DNA from: Pokkaliibacter sp. MBI-7 | Lineage (GTDB): Bacteria > Pseudomonadota > Gammaproteobacteria > Pseudomonadales > Balneatricaceae | DNA: 64,000 nt | NCBI RefSeq assembly: GCF_029846635.1 | Contig: NZ_JARVTG010000002.1 | Location: 847,501 to 911,500, forward strand | Reading direction: 5' to 3' | Part shown: positions 17,532-26,124 of the stretch, piece after piece | Layout of the letters: each line of letters starts with the position of its first letter | Numbering within the stretch: position 1 is the first letter of the stretch | Notes under the pieces: model-generated | Database searches by the model: none | Told to the model about the DNA's origin: nothing | The model's input: only the letters and a program-made list of their open reading frames with translations | Position numbers and translations under genes: made by a program

Positions 17532-17906
17532 TCAGAACACCAGTTCGATACTGGCACCGGCACTGAGCTGTGCCTGCAGAGCACCAATATTCACGGGCTC
17601 CACGCAGATTTCACCCGGACGCCCGGCGACATCTTCACCATTGAAGTTGATCACCACATGGCCAAGCTCACTGACCTTGTTCCAGGCCGTTTCACCTACG
17701 GCGGTAACGACCGCTTCCACCTGTCCCACCCGCAACAAACTACCGACCGGCGGAGTGCTGTCTGCCTGCTGCTCAACCTGATGCAGCACAGACACTTCTG
17801 CCAGCTCTGCGGGTGCGCCATCGGCATACAGAATCAATACGCCACCATCCAACAGGGCTTCTACTTCGGGTCCAACTGCAGTGATGGTTGTTTTGTAGTA
17901 CTGCAT
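17532..17906 (-). CDS. srlB: PTS glucitol/sorbitol-type IIA component (SrlB/GutB)
   Basis: A 124-residue PTSIIA_gutA protein. The phospho-acceptor His is at residue 42 in the conserved APAELAEVSVLHQ segment; the C-terminal NFNGEDVAGRPGEICVEP block is also typical. It accepts phosphate from the adjacent HPr-EI protein and passes it to the IIB domain of SrlE. Cytoplasmic. Assignment to the Gut family is firm; the actual polyol need not be sorbitol. Confidence 0.92.
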   Translation of the reverse strand: MQYYKTTITAVGPEVEALLDGGVLILYADGAPAELAEVSVLHQVEQQADSTPPVGSLLRVGQVEAVVTAVGETAWNKVSELGHVVINFNGEDVAGRPGEICVEPVNIGALQAQLSAGASIELVF

Positions 17907-17996
17907 TACGTGTTCCTCATTCCTAGCCGGGTAAATCCATTAAAGGTCTGTCCCTGAGCATTTCAGGTTTATTGCGGGCTGCAACATTCGCGGTGG

Positions 17997-19013
17997 TTAC
18001 AGTGCCAGACTGGCTACCCAGGCAATCAGTACCGATACCGGGCCCATGATCTGACGGCTCAGCAGTACCGCCGGTACCCCTACCTTGATCGTCTCTGGTT
18101 TGGCTTCGCCGAGCGCCAGCCCCACGGGCACAAAATCGCAACCCACCTGGGTGTTATAAGCAAACAGGGCAGGTAATGCCATCGCCGGAGGAATGGTGCC
18201 ATTACCAATGGCCGGGCCGATGATGGCCGCACCAATCACCTGCGCGATGACCGCACCCGGGCCAAGCACCGGTGACAGAAACGGCAGACCACAGATCGCG
18301 GCCAGAATAAACAGGCCGATAATATTGCCGGCCAGCGGTTCCAGCAGGTGAGCAAGGCCATTACCGATGCCGGTGCTGTTGATGATGCCGATCAGCATCG
18401 TGACAAATGCCATAAAGGGCAGAACGTTACGGATAACCGTATCAATAGAACGCCGGCCGCTGTTGAACAGCACCCCGACCACACCGCCCATGCCACGCCC
18501 AATACGGGTAATCAGCCCGACCAGCCCTTTGCCGCTGTCCTGACTGTTGACTGAGGCTCGTGCCGCCGCCACTGCTGACTGAGCACTGTTGCTCGTGCTC
18601 TCTGAGGCGGTCGGAGCTGCAGCGGGTGCGCTGCCATCGCTGTAACTCAGGTTGCCGGGCTTCACCGCAGACACATAAATGTGCTCCTGAATGAACTGTG
18701 CCAGTGGCCCTGACTGGCCGACGGGAGTGAGGTTGATAGTAGGAATGTTCTTGCGCGGATACACCCCGCAACGTGCCGTGCCGCCACAGTCGATCACCAC
18801 CGCGGCGATCTCGCTTTCGATGGGAGGACTGCGAAACCCATCCACCACCTCGGCACCTGTCATCTCGGCCAGACGGCGTGCCACCTCGGGGATATCACCC
18901 CCGGTAACGGCAACGATCTTGTTGCGCTGTGCGGTGGGCGTAATCACCAGAGGACCGCCCCAACCACCATTACCCCGCTCTACTTTGACTGATCTGTATT
19001 GCGCATCTTTCAT
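17997..19013 (-). CDS. srlE: PTS glucitol/sorbitol-type IIB (with IIC2) component (SrlE)
   Basis: A 338-residue protein. The N-terminal IIB domain carries VIDCGGTARCGVYPRK, with Cys75 and Cys82, one of which should be the phosphocysteine. A Ser/Ala-rich linker (about residues 125-150) separates it from a C-terminal membrane region with several hydrophobic segments (PFMAFVTMLIGIINSTGIG, PALFAYNTQVGCDFVPVG). Together with SrlA it forms the permease that phosphorylates the polyol during import. GGAG ribosome site before ATG 19013. Confidence 0.93.
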   Translation of the reverse strand: MKDAQYRSVKVERGNGGWGGPLVITPTAQRNKIVAVTGGDIPEVARRLAEMTGAEVVDGFRSPPIESEIAAVVIDCGGTARCGVYPRKNIPTINLTPVGQSGPLAQFIQEHIYVSAVKPGNLSYSDGSAPAAAPTASESTSNSAQSAVAAARASVNSQDSGKGLVGLITRIGRGMGGVVGVLFNSGRRSIDTVIRNVLPFMAFVTMLIGIINSTGIGNGLAHLLEPLAGNIIGLFILAAICGLPFLSPVLGPGAVIAQVIGAAIIGPAIGNGTIPPAMALPALFAYNTQVGCDFVPVGLALGEAKPETIKVGVPAVLLSRQIMGPVSVLIAWVASLAL

Positions 19014-19103
19014 GTCGCCGACTCCATTATTCTTGTTATTGCCGTTTGATCTGACTGGCGGGTGCCCTGCTCTTGCGTTGCCCCCGCTCAGATGACCGAT
19101 CTG

Positions 19104-19721
19104 TTATTTAACAGGCAGTGCATCACCTGGGCTTGCAGGTGCCGCTTTGCCAGACTGCTCGCTTTCATTGCCTTCCAGCACAATCCCTTCACGGCGTGCC
19201 AGAAAGACGGTAATGCGCTCGGTCAGAATGCCTTTGAGCAGATTCACCAGCAGGCCCACCAGCAGATAGAACAGTGCCAGCTTGGCGACAGAGAATGGCG
19301 CCGTGCCGTTATTCACCAGCGTAGTGATACCGGTGGCAACGCCCAGCCAGACAAAGAGTTCACCCGGGTTGCAGTGCGGGAACAGGCCGGTGATGGGATG
19401 CACCAGCGATACGGCAGAGTCATAAAAAGCAGGTTTATAGCGCTCTTTGAGGAACACACCGAAGGTATAGGCCATCGGGTTGGTCAGAAAGAATACCGCC
19501 AGCAGCGGCAGCAAGGTGTAGCGCAGGATAATGTTGCGCGACGCCATGCGCGCAACTCCCTGAATACGCTGTTCACCGACCAGCTCGATGATGGCGTACA
19601 CCGCCGTCAGCAGCACGATCAGCGTCGGTAATATTCCACTCACAAAACCGACAAAGGTTTTGCCCCCTTCATTGAAGACACCGATAAAAGCCTCGGCGGC
19701 ATGGGTCAACAGTTCCAGCAT
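19104..19721 (-). CDS. srlA: PTS glucitol/sorbitol-type IIC component (SrlA)
   Basis: A 205-residue membrane protein of the EII-GUT (IIC1) family: FVGFVSGILPTLIVLLTAVY, FFLTNPMAYTFG and GLFPHCNPGELFVWLG are family blocks, with about four to five transmembrane segments. It forms the polyol channel with SrlE. The order gutM, srlA, srlE, srlB on one strand resembles the enterobacterial srl operon, except that gutM comes first. Confidence 0.93.
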   Translation of the reverse strand: MLELLTHAAEAFIGVFNEGGKTFVGFVSGILPTLIVLLTAVYAIIELVGEQRIQGVARMASRNIILRYTLLPLLAVFFLTNPMAYTFGVFLKERYKPAFYDSAVSLVHPITGLFPHCNPGELFVWLGVATGITTLVNNGTAPFSVAKLALFYLLVGLLVNLLKGILTERITVFLARREGIVLEGNESEQSGKAAPASPGDALPVK

Positions 19722-19811
19722 AACGCTCTCCTGATATTGTTATCGTTGTTACAGAGGTAGTTGTTATTCAGAAAATGGGTGCAGCTTTATCCGGTCACAG
19801 ACATCGCACCG

Positions 19812-20300
19812 TCAGGTGCTTGCCTGCGCCGTACCGGCCAGCGACAGAGGCTGATCCTGCATTGCCTGCCCGGTGTCTGCAGAAGGCTTGCGGGGTGCCT
19901 TCTCCAGTTTGCGCGGATGAGCGTCACAGGCCTGATCGAAGGCCATAACCGTTGCCTGATGCAGCCCTTTTCCGGCAGCAGGCAACGAAGACAGAGCAGT
20001 GAGCAGATCTGTCTTGTCGTATCCACAGAGTTGCGGATAAGTTTTAAAGCGGGAAAAAATCGTGCGACCTGTCATCGCCTGGAATGTCGCCACCTCGTGA
20101 TCTTCAGTGAGCACCAGAATGACCAGAGCCCCCTGAGATACCACGCCGCGCTGACAGCCCACGCCAAGGTAACCGCGCTGCCAGGCATTCATGGTGGCCG
20201 CCAGCGCACGACGATATTTGCGAATCTGGTAGACGGATCCGACGCATTGCAATCCCCATAACAGAGCCAGTGCGCCTAATCCCCAGTGAACGTATTCCAT
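19812..20300 (-). CDS. gutM: GutM-like glucitol operon activator protein
   Basis: A 162-residue protein with one N-terminal hydrophobic segment and the GutM (PF06923) body (QIRKYRRALAATMNAWQRGYLGVG, GALVILVLTEDHEV, MTGRTIFSRFK). In E. coli GutM is an accessory activator of the srl operon. First gene of the PTS transcription unit; its promoter and a perfect palindrome lie directly upstream. The variable Pro/Ala-rich C-terminal 40 residues are probably disordered. Confidence 0.88.
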   Translation of the reverse strand: MEYVHWGLGALALLWGLQCVGSVYQIRKYRRALAATMNAWQRGYLGVGCQRGVVSQGALVILVLTEDHEVATFQAMTGRTIFSRFKTYPQLCGYDKTDLLTALSSLPAAGKGLHQATVMAFDQACDAHPRKLEKAPRKPSADTGQAMQDQPLSLAGTAQAST

Positions 20301-20356
20301 GGCTTTCTCCTGTAATTATTTTTGTCAGGAAGCATGACTGGTTATCCAGTCTTTTC

Positions 20357-20370
20357 AGAACATATGTTCT
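20357..20370. promoter_or_regulatory. Operator palindrome of the gutM-srl promoter
   Basis: AGAACATATGTTCT is a perfect 14-bp palindrome directly downstream of the predicted -10 box, a repressor-like position. The same 12-bp core recurs at 26113-26124 before the oxidoreductase gene of the cluster. SorC-family regulator 14260-15255 is the likely binder (inference). Confidence 0.6.
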
Positions 20371-20374
20371 TTTG

Positions 20375-20403
20375 AATACTACAATTGTTCATATTCATGT
20401 CAA
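20375..20403 (-). promoter_or_regulatory. Putative sigma-70 promoter of the gutM-srl operon
   Basis: On the minus strand a consensus -35 TTGACA (20403-20398) is followed after 16 bases by TAGTAT (20381-20376), a 4/6 match to the -10 box. Transcription would start inside or just before the palindrome at 20370-20357. Confidence 0.55.
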
Positions 20404-20431
20404 TGAATTTTGAACTTTTGACTCAGCAAAT

Positions 20432-21139
20432 TTACTTTTGTTTCAACATCATTTGCTGGCGGGTTTTCAGCCCGCCAGCAAACTGCTGCACCAGTGCCGG
20501 GAGCGCCGACATATCGTCAAATACGCCGGCCACGCCCAGCTGCCTGAGTGCCGCTGCATGACCCGGTGGAATATGACTGCCACCGACGAACCCCCACACG
20601 GTCATCCCCGCTGCCAGCGCGGCTGTCGCACCGGCAAGGCTGTCCTCAATGACCAGACAGCCCTGCGGTGGCACGCCCATCACCTCACTGGCATGGAGGT
20701 ATACATCGGGAAAAGGCTTGGGCCGGCCAACCAGATCGGCACTGAAGTAATGATCCCGAATCAGCGGTGCCAGCCCGGCTGCGTCAATTGACAGCCGCAG
20801 ACGATCGGTATGACTGTTCGAGACCACCGCAACCGGCAGGCTGACGGCCGCCAGCGCTGCACGGATGCCCGGGATAGCGATGTCGGCAGCGGCAAGCACC
20901 GTATTGACACGCTGATTGATCAGCTCGACGCTGTTCACCGGTAATTCCGTCTGCTCAGCCAGCTCGTCCATGATCTGTTCGATCTGCTTACCGAATCCGC
21001 AGGCCAGCGCTCGCTCGACCTGCTCTGCATCCAGCCACTCTGCCAGCACGTCGCTCATCACACTGGCGACCAGATGCTCGGTATCCACCAGCACGCCATC
21101 ACAGTCACAGATCAGCAACCCCGAACCCACGCTCGTCAT
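20432..21139 (-). CDS. HAD-superfamily sugar-phosphate phosphatase (PGMB/CbbY type)
   Basis: A 235-residue HAD hydrolase with all four motifs: DCDGVLVDTE (nucleophile Asp and acid Asp), VVSNS (motif II), GRPKPFPDVY (motif III Lys) and VIEDSLAG (motif IV). The small helical cap places it in the beta-phosphoglucomutase/2-deoxyglucose-6-phosphatase-like subfamily. Its ATG overlaps the TGA of the upstream E2 gene by 4 bp (ATGA), so it is translationally coupled to the E1/E2 genes. It may dephosphorylate the PTS product before oxidation (inference). Confidence 0.9.
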   Translation of the reverse strand: MTSVGSGLLICDCDGVLVDTEHLVASVMSDVLAEWLDAEQVERALACGFGKQIEQIMDELAEQTELPVNSVELINQRVNTVLAAADIAIPGIRAALAAVSLPVAVVSNSHTDRLRLSIDAAGLAPLIRDHYFSADLVGRPKPFPDVYLHASEVMGVPPQGCLVIEDSLAGATAALAAGMTVWGFVGGSHIPPGHAAALRQLGVAGVFDDMSALPALVQQFAGGLKTRQQMMLKQK

Positions 21140-22500
21140 CCGCCAGCCTCCCCGGCCCACACACCGTGTTTCTGCCCGGCAGGCAATGACAGTTGCTGTA
21201 ACAGCAGCTGCACGACGCCATCCCTGGCTTCCAGTTGTGGCAAGTGCCCGCAGTCATTGAAACGATGCAGTGCCACCGAGCCGGGCAGATTATCGGCGTG
21301 CCGCACCGGAATGATCCGGTCCTGCAGCCCCCAGATTACTTTGGCTGGCATCGTCAGCCCCTTCATGGCTGAGCGTAAATCCAGCAACTGGGTATGCTCA
21401 CTCACGCAGTGCTCAACCCACTGCTGGCGGCGCATGCGTATTTCAGGATCCGCCAGTGGCTGACTGACGGCACGTATAAATGCCGCATCCAGATAGTCGG
21501 CGTCAGCCAGCAGCAGACCCAGCCAGGGCCGCAGGCTCTCTTCCCTGCTGTTGTTGAGCATGGCGGCCACAAAGCCACCATGAATGTCAGCGCCCAGACC
21601 GGCGGGTGCCAGCAGGGTGAGGCTCAGAACCTGTAAGGCAAAACCTTCACTGCCGCTGGTCAGTGTCAGGGCGACAGCCCCTCCCAGCGAATGGCCAAGC
21701 AGGTGACAGGTGTGAATACCCTGCTGACGCAGGGTTTCAGCGACTTGCTGTACCACTGCGAAAAAATGTGCAGCCGTCTTTTGGCCTGAGGCACCGTGTG
21801 CAGGCAAATCAATCGCCAGCACTGGTTGCTGGGGCAGTTCCCGCCGCAGACTGTTGACCAGCGGCTGCCAGCTCAAACTGTCTGCGCCCAGACCATGAAT
21901 AAGTACCAGCGGAACCCCCGTTGTGCCCTTATTCAGCCAGTGACAGGCCAGCACCGCAGGGTGGCGCTTCTCTGCCAGATGGATGACATCGGCCGCAGAG
22001 ATCCGACCGTTGGGTCCCGTGCCCTGCACACTCTGCAGTTCAACCCCCTTTTCCCGAGCCAGACGGCGCGCCATGGGGGTAGCCCGGCAGCGTTGCAGGC
22101 TATCTGCCTGCGCCTCAGCGTCGTTTGCAGCACAGGAGACAGATGCAGTTTCATCGCTGGCAGCAACCGTGGAGGGTGCTGCAGCCGGTGATGCAGCAGA
22201 CACGGCAGCATCTTGCGCGCTGGCGGCATGTGTGGGTGCAGAAGGCCGCACGACCTCCTCACCGGCTGCAAATATCCAGGCCATAGTGGTGCCCACCGGG
22301 ATTTCCTCACCGGGCCGGGCACTGATGAAATGCAGGGTGCCAGAGGCAGGCGCCTCCACGTCCATGTTGGCCTTCGTCGTCTCAATCTCGAACAGGATAT
22401 CTCCCTGCCTGATTTCATCGCCTTCCTGCACCAGCCACTGCGCCAGCACAGCCTCCGTCATGTCCATGTCGACACGGGGCAGAATGACCTCAACTGGCAT
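21136..22500 (-). CDS. Acetoin-dehydrogenase-type E2: lipoyl domain + E3-binding domain + alpha/beta hydrolase
   Basis: A 454-residue protein. Residues 1-76 form a lipoyl domain with acceptor Lys43 in ETTKANMD; an Ala/Ser/Pro-rich linker follows; about 140-178 is an E3-binding domain (ATPMARRLAREKGVELQSV, GPNGRISAADV); the rest is an alpha/beta hydrolase with LIHGLG, nucleophile GHSLGG and terminal DCGHLPQLE. The usual CoA-acyltransferase domain is absent, as in AcoC of acetoin dehydrogenase. Start ATG 22500 has GGGAGGG; it overlaps the E1-beta gene end by 11 bp. The acyl acceptor reaction in this family is not clear from sequence. Confidence 0.88.
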   Translation of the reverse strand: MPVEVILPRVDMDMTEAVLAQWLVQEGDEIRQGDILFEIETTKANMDVEAPASGTLHFISARPGEEIPVGTTMAWIFAAGEEVVRPSAPTHAASAQDAAVSAASPAAAPSTVAASDETASVSCAANDAEAQADSLQRCRATPMARRLAREKGVELQSVQGTGPNGRISAADVIHLAEKRHPAVLACHWLNKGTTGVPLVLIHGLGADSLSWQPLVNSLRRELPQQPVLAIDLPAHGASGQKTAAHFFAVVQQVAETLRQQGIHTCHLLGHSLGGAVALTLTSGSEGFALQVLSLTLLAPAGLGADIHGGFVAAMLNNSREESLRPWLGLLLADADYLDAAFIRAVSQPLADPEIRMRRQQWVEHCVSEHTQLLDLRSAMKGLTMPAKVIWGLQDRIIPVRHADNLPGSVALHRFNDCGHLPQLEARDGVVQLLLQQLSLPAGQKHGVWAGEAGG

Positions 22501-23542
22501 CTTCGTCCCTCCCCAGCTGTTTGCGCACCGCGCGGACAATATCGTCCACCTGAGGTACAGCCGCTTTCTCAAGCTCCGGGTTGTAAGGCAACGGACAGTC
22601 AGCCCCGCCCAGACGAACAATCGGTGCATCCAGATAATCGAAGGCATCGCTCTCGCAGATCAGTGCCGAAATTTCTGCGCCGATTCCCAGCTGTTTCACT
22701 CCCTCGTAGACGCACACTAACCGCGATGTGCGTTTGACGCTTTCAATCAGCGTAGCGCTGTCAATGGGGCGCAGGCTGCACAAGTCGATGACTTCGGCAC
22801 TGATACCTTCAGCAGCGAGCAGCTCCGCAGCCTGCAGAGACTTGTGCACCATCAGTGACGTGGCAACGATGCTGACATCCTGACCCTGCCTGCGGATCTG
22901 GGCCTTGTTGATATCCGTGACGTAGTAGCCCTCAGGGACATAACCCTTGGTTTTGTAGAGCAGCTTGTGCTCAAAAATCATCACCGGGTCCGGGTCTTCA
23001 AGTGCCGCCAGCAGCATCCCTTTGGCATCCTCCGGCGTGGAGGGCTGAATCACCTTCAGACCGGGGACATGAGCGAACCATGCTTCCAGACTTTGACTGT
23101 GCTGGGCCGCGGCCCCCGTGCCCGACCCGGCGGGAAATCGCATCACCAGAGGCACGGAGGCTTCACCCCCCAGCATGTAACGCATCTTGGCCGCCTGATT
23201 GACGATCTGTTCCATCGCCAGTGTGGCGAAATCGGAAAACTGAAACTCATAGATCGGCCGGCTGCCGGTCATTGCTGCTCCCACCGCGATACCGGCACCA
23301 CCCAGCTCGGCAATGGGCGTATCCATGACCCGATCCGGCCCAAAACGCTGGAACAGATCGCCGGTCACCTGAAAAGCGCCGCCATAAACACCGATGTCTT
23401 CCCCCATCAGGAACACCCGCTCATCACGCTCCAGTGCAATAGCCATCGCTTCCTGTATGGCCTGGGCGTAGGTCAGCTCGCGCAGTGCGGGCGTATCTGC
23501 GGTATCGTCCTGAGTGGTGTTGGCCAGTGCCAGACTGTTCAT
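22490..23542 (-). CDS. Acetoin/pyruvate-dehydrogenase-type E1 beta subunit
   Basis: A 350-residue transketolase-like beta subunit (AcoB/PdhB type): REALTYAQAIQEAM-like start, FLMGEDIGVYGGAFQVT, and PIAELGGAGIAVGAAM are diagnostic. With the alpha subunit it forms a heterotetramer that decarboxylates a 2-oxo acid, or cleaves acetoin, on thiamine diphosphate and passes the acyl group to lipoyl-E2. ATGA overlap (23539-23542) with the alpha gene shows tight coupling. Confidence 0.92.
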   Translation of the reverse strand: MNSLALANTTQDDTADTPALRELTYAQAIQEAMAIALERDERVFLMGEDIGVYGGAFQVTGDLFQRFGPDRVMDTPIAELGGAGIAVGAAMTGSRPIYEFQFSDFATLAMEQIVNQAAKMRYMLGGEASVPLVMRFPAGSGTGAAAQHSQSLEAWFAHVPGLKVIQPSTPEDAKGMLLAALEDPDPVMIFEHKLLYKTKGYVPEGYYVTDINKAQIRRQGQDVSIVATSLMVHKSLQAAELLAAEGISAEVIDLCSLRPIDSATLIESVKRTSRLVCVYEGVKQLGIGAEISALICESDAFDYLDAPIVRLGGADCPLPYNPELEKAAVPQVDDIVRAVRKQLGRDEDAS

Positions 23543-24585
23543 GAGCGCACCTCCATAGCAGGCTGGTCGGCATAGACATAGCGAGTCAGCTCATTCACGT
23601 CAGGCATAGGACTGTTCTTAGCGAACTCCAGACCGGCCTGAATCTCCTCTTCCACCGACTGACGTAACTGCTCGATGTCTTCCGCCGGTAAAAGCTCATG
23701 CTGCAACAAGGCCGCTTCAAAGCGCGCGATAGGACAGCGCTGGGTACTCCACTCGTCGATTTCCTCCCGGGTACGATAGCGGTTCCGGTCACTTTTTGAG
23801 TGGCCACGCCAGCGGTAGGTATTGCACACCACCAGACTGGGCCCCTCGCCTGCCCGCGCCCGGCTAATGGCCTCTTCTGCGGTGGACACCACAGCAGCAA
23901 AGGTGTTGCCGTCGATACTGTAGCCGGGCATGGTGTACGCCGCTGCGCGCTTGGCAATATCCGCCACGGCGGTGGAACGCTCCACGGACATGGACATGCC
24001 GTATTTGTTGTTTTCACAAACAAAAATCACTGGCAGCTTCCAGATCGACGCAAAGTTCAGCGACTCGTGAAAGGCCCCTTCGTTATTGGCACCGTCACCG
24101 AAGAAACACATCGCCACGTCGTTGCTGCCGCGTCGCTTGATTGACAGCGCCGCGCCAACGGCGATGGGCAGCCCGCCGCCGACGATGCCATTGGCACCCA
24201 GATTGCCCTGACCGGTATCGGCAATATGCATAGAGCCGCCACGCCCGCGGCAGTATCCCGTTTCCTTGCCGAAGAACTCGGCAAACATGCGCTTGGGGTC
24301 CGCCCCTTTGGCAATGCAGTGGCCGTGGCCACGGTGGGTGGAGGTGATGTAATCGCTGCTGGTCAGCGGCAGGCACATGCCCACCGCGCTGGCTTCCTGA
24401 CCGATCGACAAATGCATGGTGCCGTGAATATGGCCACGCATGTAGGCATCTTCGGCACTCTCCTCAAACCGGCGGATAAGGAGCATCTTGCGTAATACGT
24501 CTCGCAGTTGAGCAGTGGTGTAACGGCTTAAGATTTCCGCTTCACCGGAACGGCTGCCCGTTTCTTTTACTTGTTGTAACGGCAT
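23539..24585 (-). CDS. Acetoin/pyruvate-dehydrogenase-type E1 alpha subunit
   Basis: A 348-residue thiamine-diphosphate-binding subunit. The ThDP motif GDGANNEGAFHESLNFASIW...ENN is complete, and HRGHGHCIAKG and the phosphorylation-loop-like YRWRGHSKSD segment are present. Sequence flavour is that of AcoA of acetoin dehydrogenase rather than true pyruvate dehydrogenase, but substrate assignment needs experiment. Start ATG 24585 (MPLQQV) has AGGACAGGG upstream; a GTG at 24657 would add 24 residues. Confidence 0.92.
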   Translation of the reverse strand: MPLQQVKETGSRSGEAEILSRYTTAQLRDVLRKMLLIRRFEESAEDAYMRGHIHGTMHLSIGQEASAVGMCLPLTSSDYITSTHRGHGHCIAKGADPKRMFAEFFGKETGYCRGRGGSMHIADTGQGNLGANGIVGGGLPIAVGAALSIKRRGSNDVAMCFFGDGANNEGAFHESLNFASIWKLPVIFVCENNKYGMSMSVERSTAVADIAKRAAAYTMPGYSIDGNTFAAVVSTAEEAISRARAGEGPSLVVCNTYRWRGHSKSDRNRYRTREEIDEWSTQRCPIARFEAALLQHELLPAEDIEQLRQSVEEEIQAGLEFAKNSPMPDVNELTRYVYADQPAMEVRS

Positions 24586-24664
24586 AACCCTGTCCTGTGT
24601 TGATTTAGGTGTCACCGAGGCAGTTTTTCCGGGTGCATAAACACCCTGACAAACCACTCCGTTA

Positions 24665-25981
24665 TCAGCGTGCGGCCAGCACCATGTCGTCCTGACGCTT
24701 ACGCAGGGCGACCAGCCGCGAGGTGGTATCGACCTGAGTGTTGCTGTAGGTGATCAGCTCGCCGTATCTGATGGGCTGGGTGACCACAGCGTTTTCCAGA
24801 ATGCCGCAGGGCACCGCCTCTTTACGGCGCGCGTCCCCTGCTTCCATGGCCCAGGCGCGGTAGGTGTACTCACCGATAGCATCAAGACGATCACCGGGTT
24901 TGAGATCGCGCTTGGCGACGGCACAGACTTCTGCCACAGGAATATTCATCGGCTTCATGTCGGCCTTGCCGTACAGCACGGCGCGGGCGCAGGTCAACGG
25001 CACTTCGAGGCTGGTCAGATGATAAGGGCGATAGAAGGTGTAGTAAGGGCCAGCGCCCAGTTTCAGATCATGCATGCGTTCGCGCAGACGGGGATGTGCC
25101 AGCTCCGCCACCACGAATACGCCAGGGGCCACGCCCTTGCCGATGGAGTAATCGACCACACCCTTACGGGTCAGCACGCCGCCGTCCTCTACCGGGCACA
25201 GTACTTTGTGCAGCTCATCCAGCGTGGCCGCCGGGCCGTGCATACCCGGCACATCGGGAATCAGACCGGTGGCATTACCTATGGCACACATTTCCACCGC
25301 CGTTTTGGAGCCATCCACAAACTCCACCAGCATGCGCGGGTTCATGTTGCGGCGGATGGCTTCCTCCATATACAGATCGGGTGTCGCATCAATATTCAGC
25401 GGGTTATTTTTGCCCTTGCCTGCAGCCACGATGGGATACCCCAACGCACTGACGAAGTCGATCAGCTCAATGGTCGAACTGGGCTCATCACCTGCACCGA
25501 GGGAATACACCACGCCTAAACGTGCTGCTTCACGCTGCAGGTAGGCGCCAATCGTGACGTCTGCCTCGACGTTCATCATGACCAGATGCTTGCCATGCTC
25601 CATGGCACCCAGACCAATCTCTGCGCCTACAGCCGGACGACCCGTAGCGTCAATCACCACATCAATCAGCTCATTGCGGCAAATGGCCTGCGCATCCTCA
25701 CAAATCGCGACATTACCCGCCTCGATAGTGGCGTTTAACTGTGATGCATCCACCACACGGTAACCACTGTCATCCTGATTGGCGGTGATGACCGCCTTGC
25801 GCGCGACATCCGGGCGAATATCCGCAATAGCTGCCACCTCGATACCGCTCATCTGTCTTACCTGGGTAACGATGTCCGTCCCCATTTCGCCGCACCCGAT
25901 CAGCCCGATCCGGATGGGTTTACCTGCGCTGGCACGTGCATCGAGGTCGGCGGCCAAACCGCATGGAGTGATGTTATGCAT
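24665..25981 (-). CDS. COG4091-type NAD(P)-dependent oxidoreductase with C-terminal SAF domain
   Basis: A 438-residue protein. Residues about 18-160 are a homoserine-dehydrogenase-like Rossmann domain (GLIGCGEMGTDIV; VVIDATGRPAVGAEI), the middle is a substrate domain (VVAAGKGKNNPLN, EFVDGSKTAVEM) and the last 110 residues form an SAF/beta-clip domain (VAKRDLKPGDRLDAIGEYTYRAW). The SAF domain often leads to wrong naming as FlgA or antifreeze-like. Homologues are usually annotated predicted homoserine dehydrogenase, but the context of polyol PTS and E1/E2 makes a polyol or sugar derivative more likely. Start ATG 25981 has GGAGAAA; it heads the E1/E2/HAD transcription unit. Confidence 0.85.
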   Translation of the reverse strand: MHNITPCGLAADLDARASAGKPIRIGLIGCGEMGTDIVTQVRQMSGIEVAAIADIRPDVARKAVITANQDDSGYRVVDASQLNATIEAGNVAICEDAQAICRNELIDVVIDATGRPAVGAEIGLGAMEHGKHLVMMNVEADVTIGAYLQREAARLGVVYSLGAGDEPSSTIELIDFVSALGYPIVAAGKGKNNPLNIDATPDLYMEEAIRRNMNPRMLVEFVDGSKTAVEMCAIGNATGLIPDVPGMHGPAATLDELHKVLCPVEDGGVLTRKGVVDYSIGKGVAPGVFVVAELAHPRLRERMHDLKLGAGPYYTFYRPYHLTSLEVPLTCARAVLYGKADMKPMNIPVAEVCAVAKRDLKPGDRLDAIGEYTYRAWAMEAGDARRKEAVPCGILENAVVTQPIRYGELITYSNTQVDTTSRLVALRKRQDDMVLAAR

Positions 25982-26057
25982 TGTTTTTCTCCATTGAGTG
26001 ATGAGGGTCACTGAGGTGTCCAGAGGGTTATTTTTATCTGAACATTTGTTTTTTGTT

Positions 26058-26086
26058 TTTATACATATGTTCAATAGCCAACACAA
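26058..26086 (-). promoter_or_regulatory. Putative promoter of the oxidoreductase-E1-E2-HAD operon
   Basis: On the minus strand TTGTGT (26086-26081) and TATAAA (26063-26058) are separated by 17 bases. The spacer contains a degenerate copy of the operator (GAACATATGTAT, 26072-26061), and another partial copy lies at 26051-26040 near the predicted start point. Confidence 0.45.
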
Positions 26087-26112
26087 CAGAAATTACATAA
26101 GTATTTTTTAAA

Positions 26113-26124
26113 GAACATATGTTC
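26113..26124. promoter_or_regulatory. Operator palindrome upstream of the oxidoreductase operon
   Basis: GAACATATGTTC, a perfect 12-bp palindrome and the same core as at 20357-20370. It lies about 130 bases upstream of the start codon, with two partial (10/12) copies between it and the gene. Confidence 0.6.

Noticed and set aside
24665..25981. Reading the SAF-domain protein as a flagellar (FlgA-like) or true homoserine dehydrogenase
   Set aside because: SAF domains occur in unrelated proteins, no flagellar or threonine-pathway genes are nearby, and the Rossmann part plus context favour a sugar-derived substrate.
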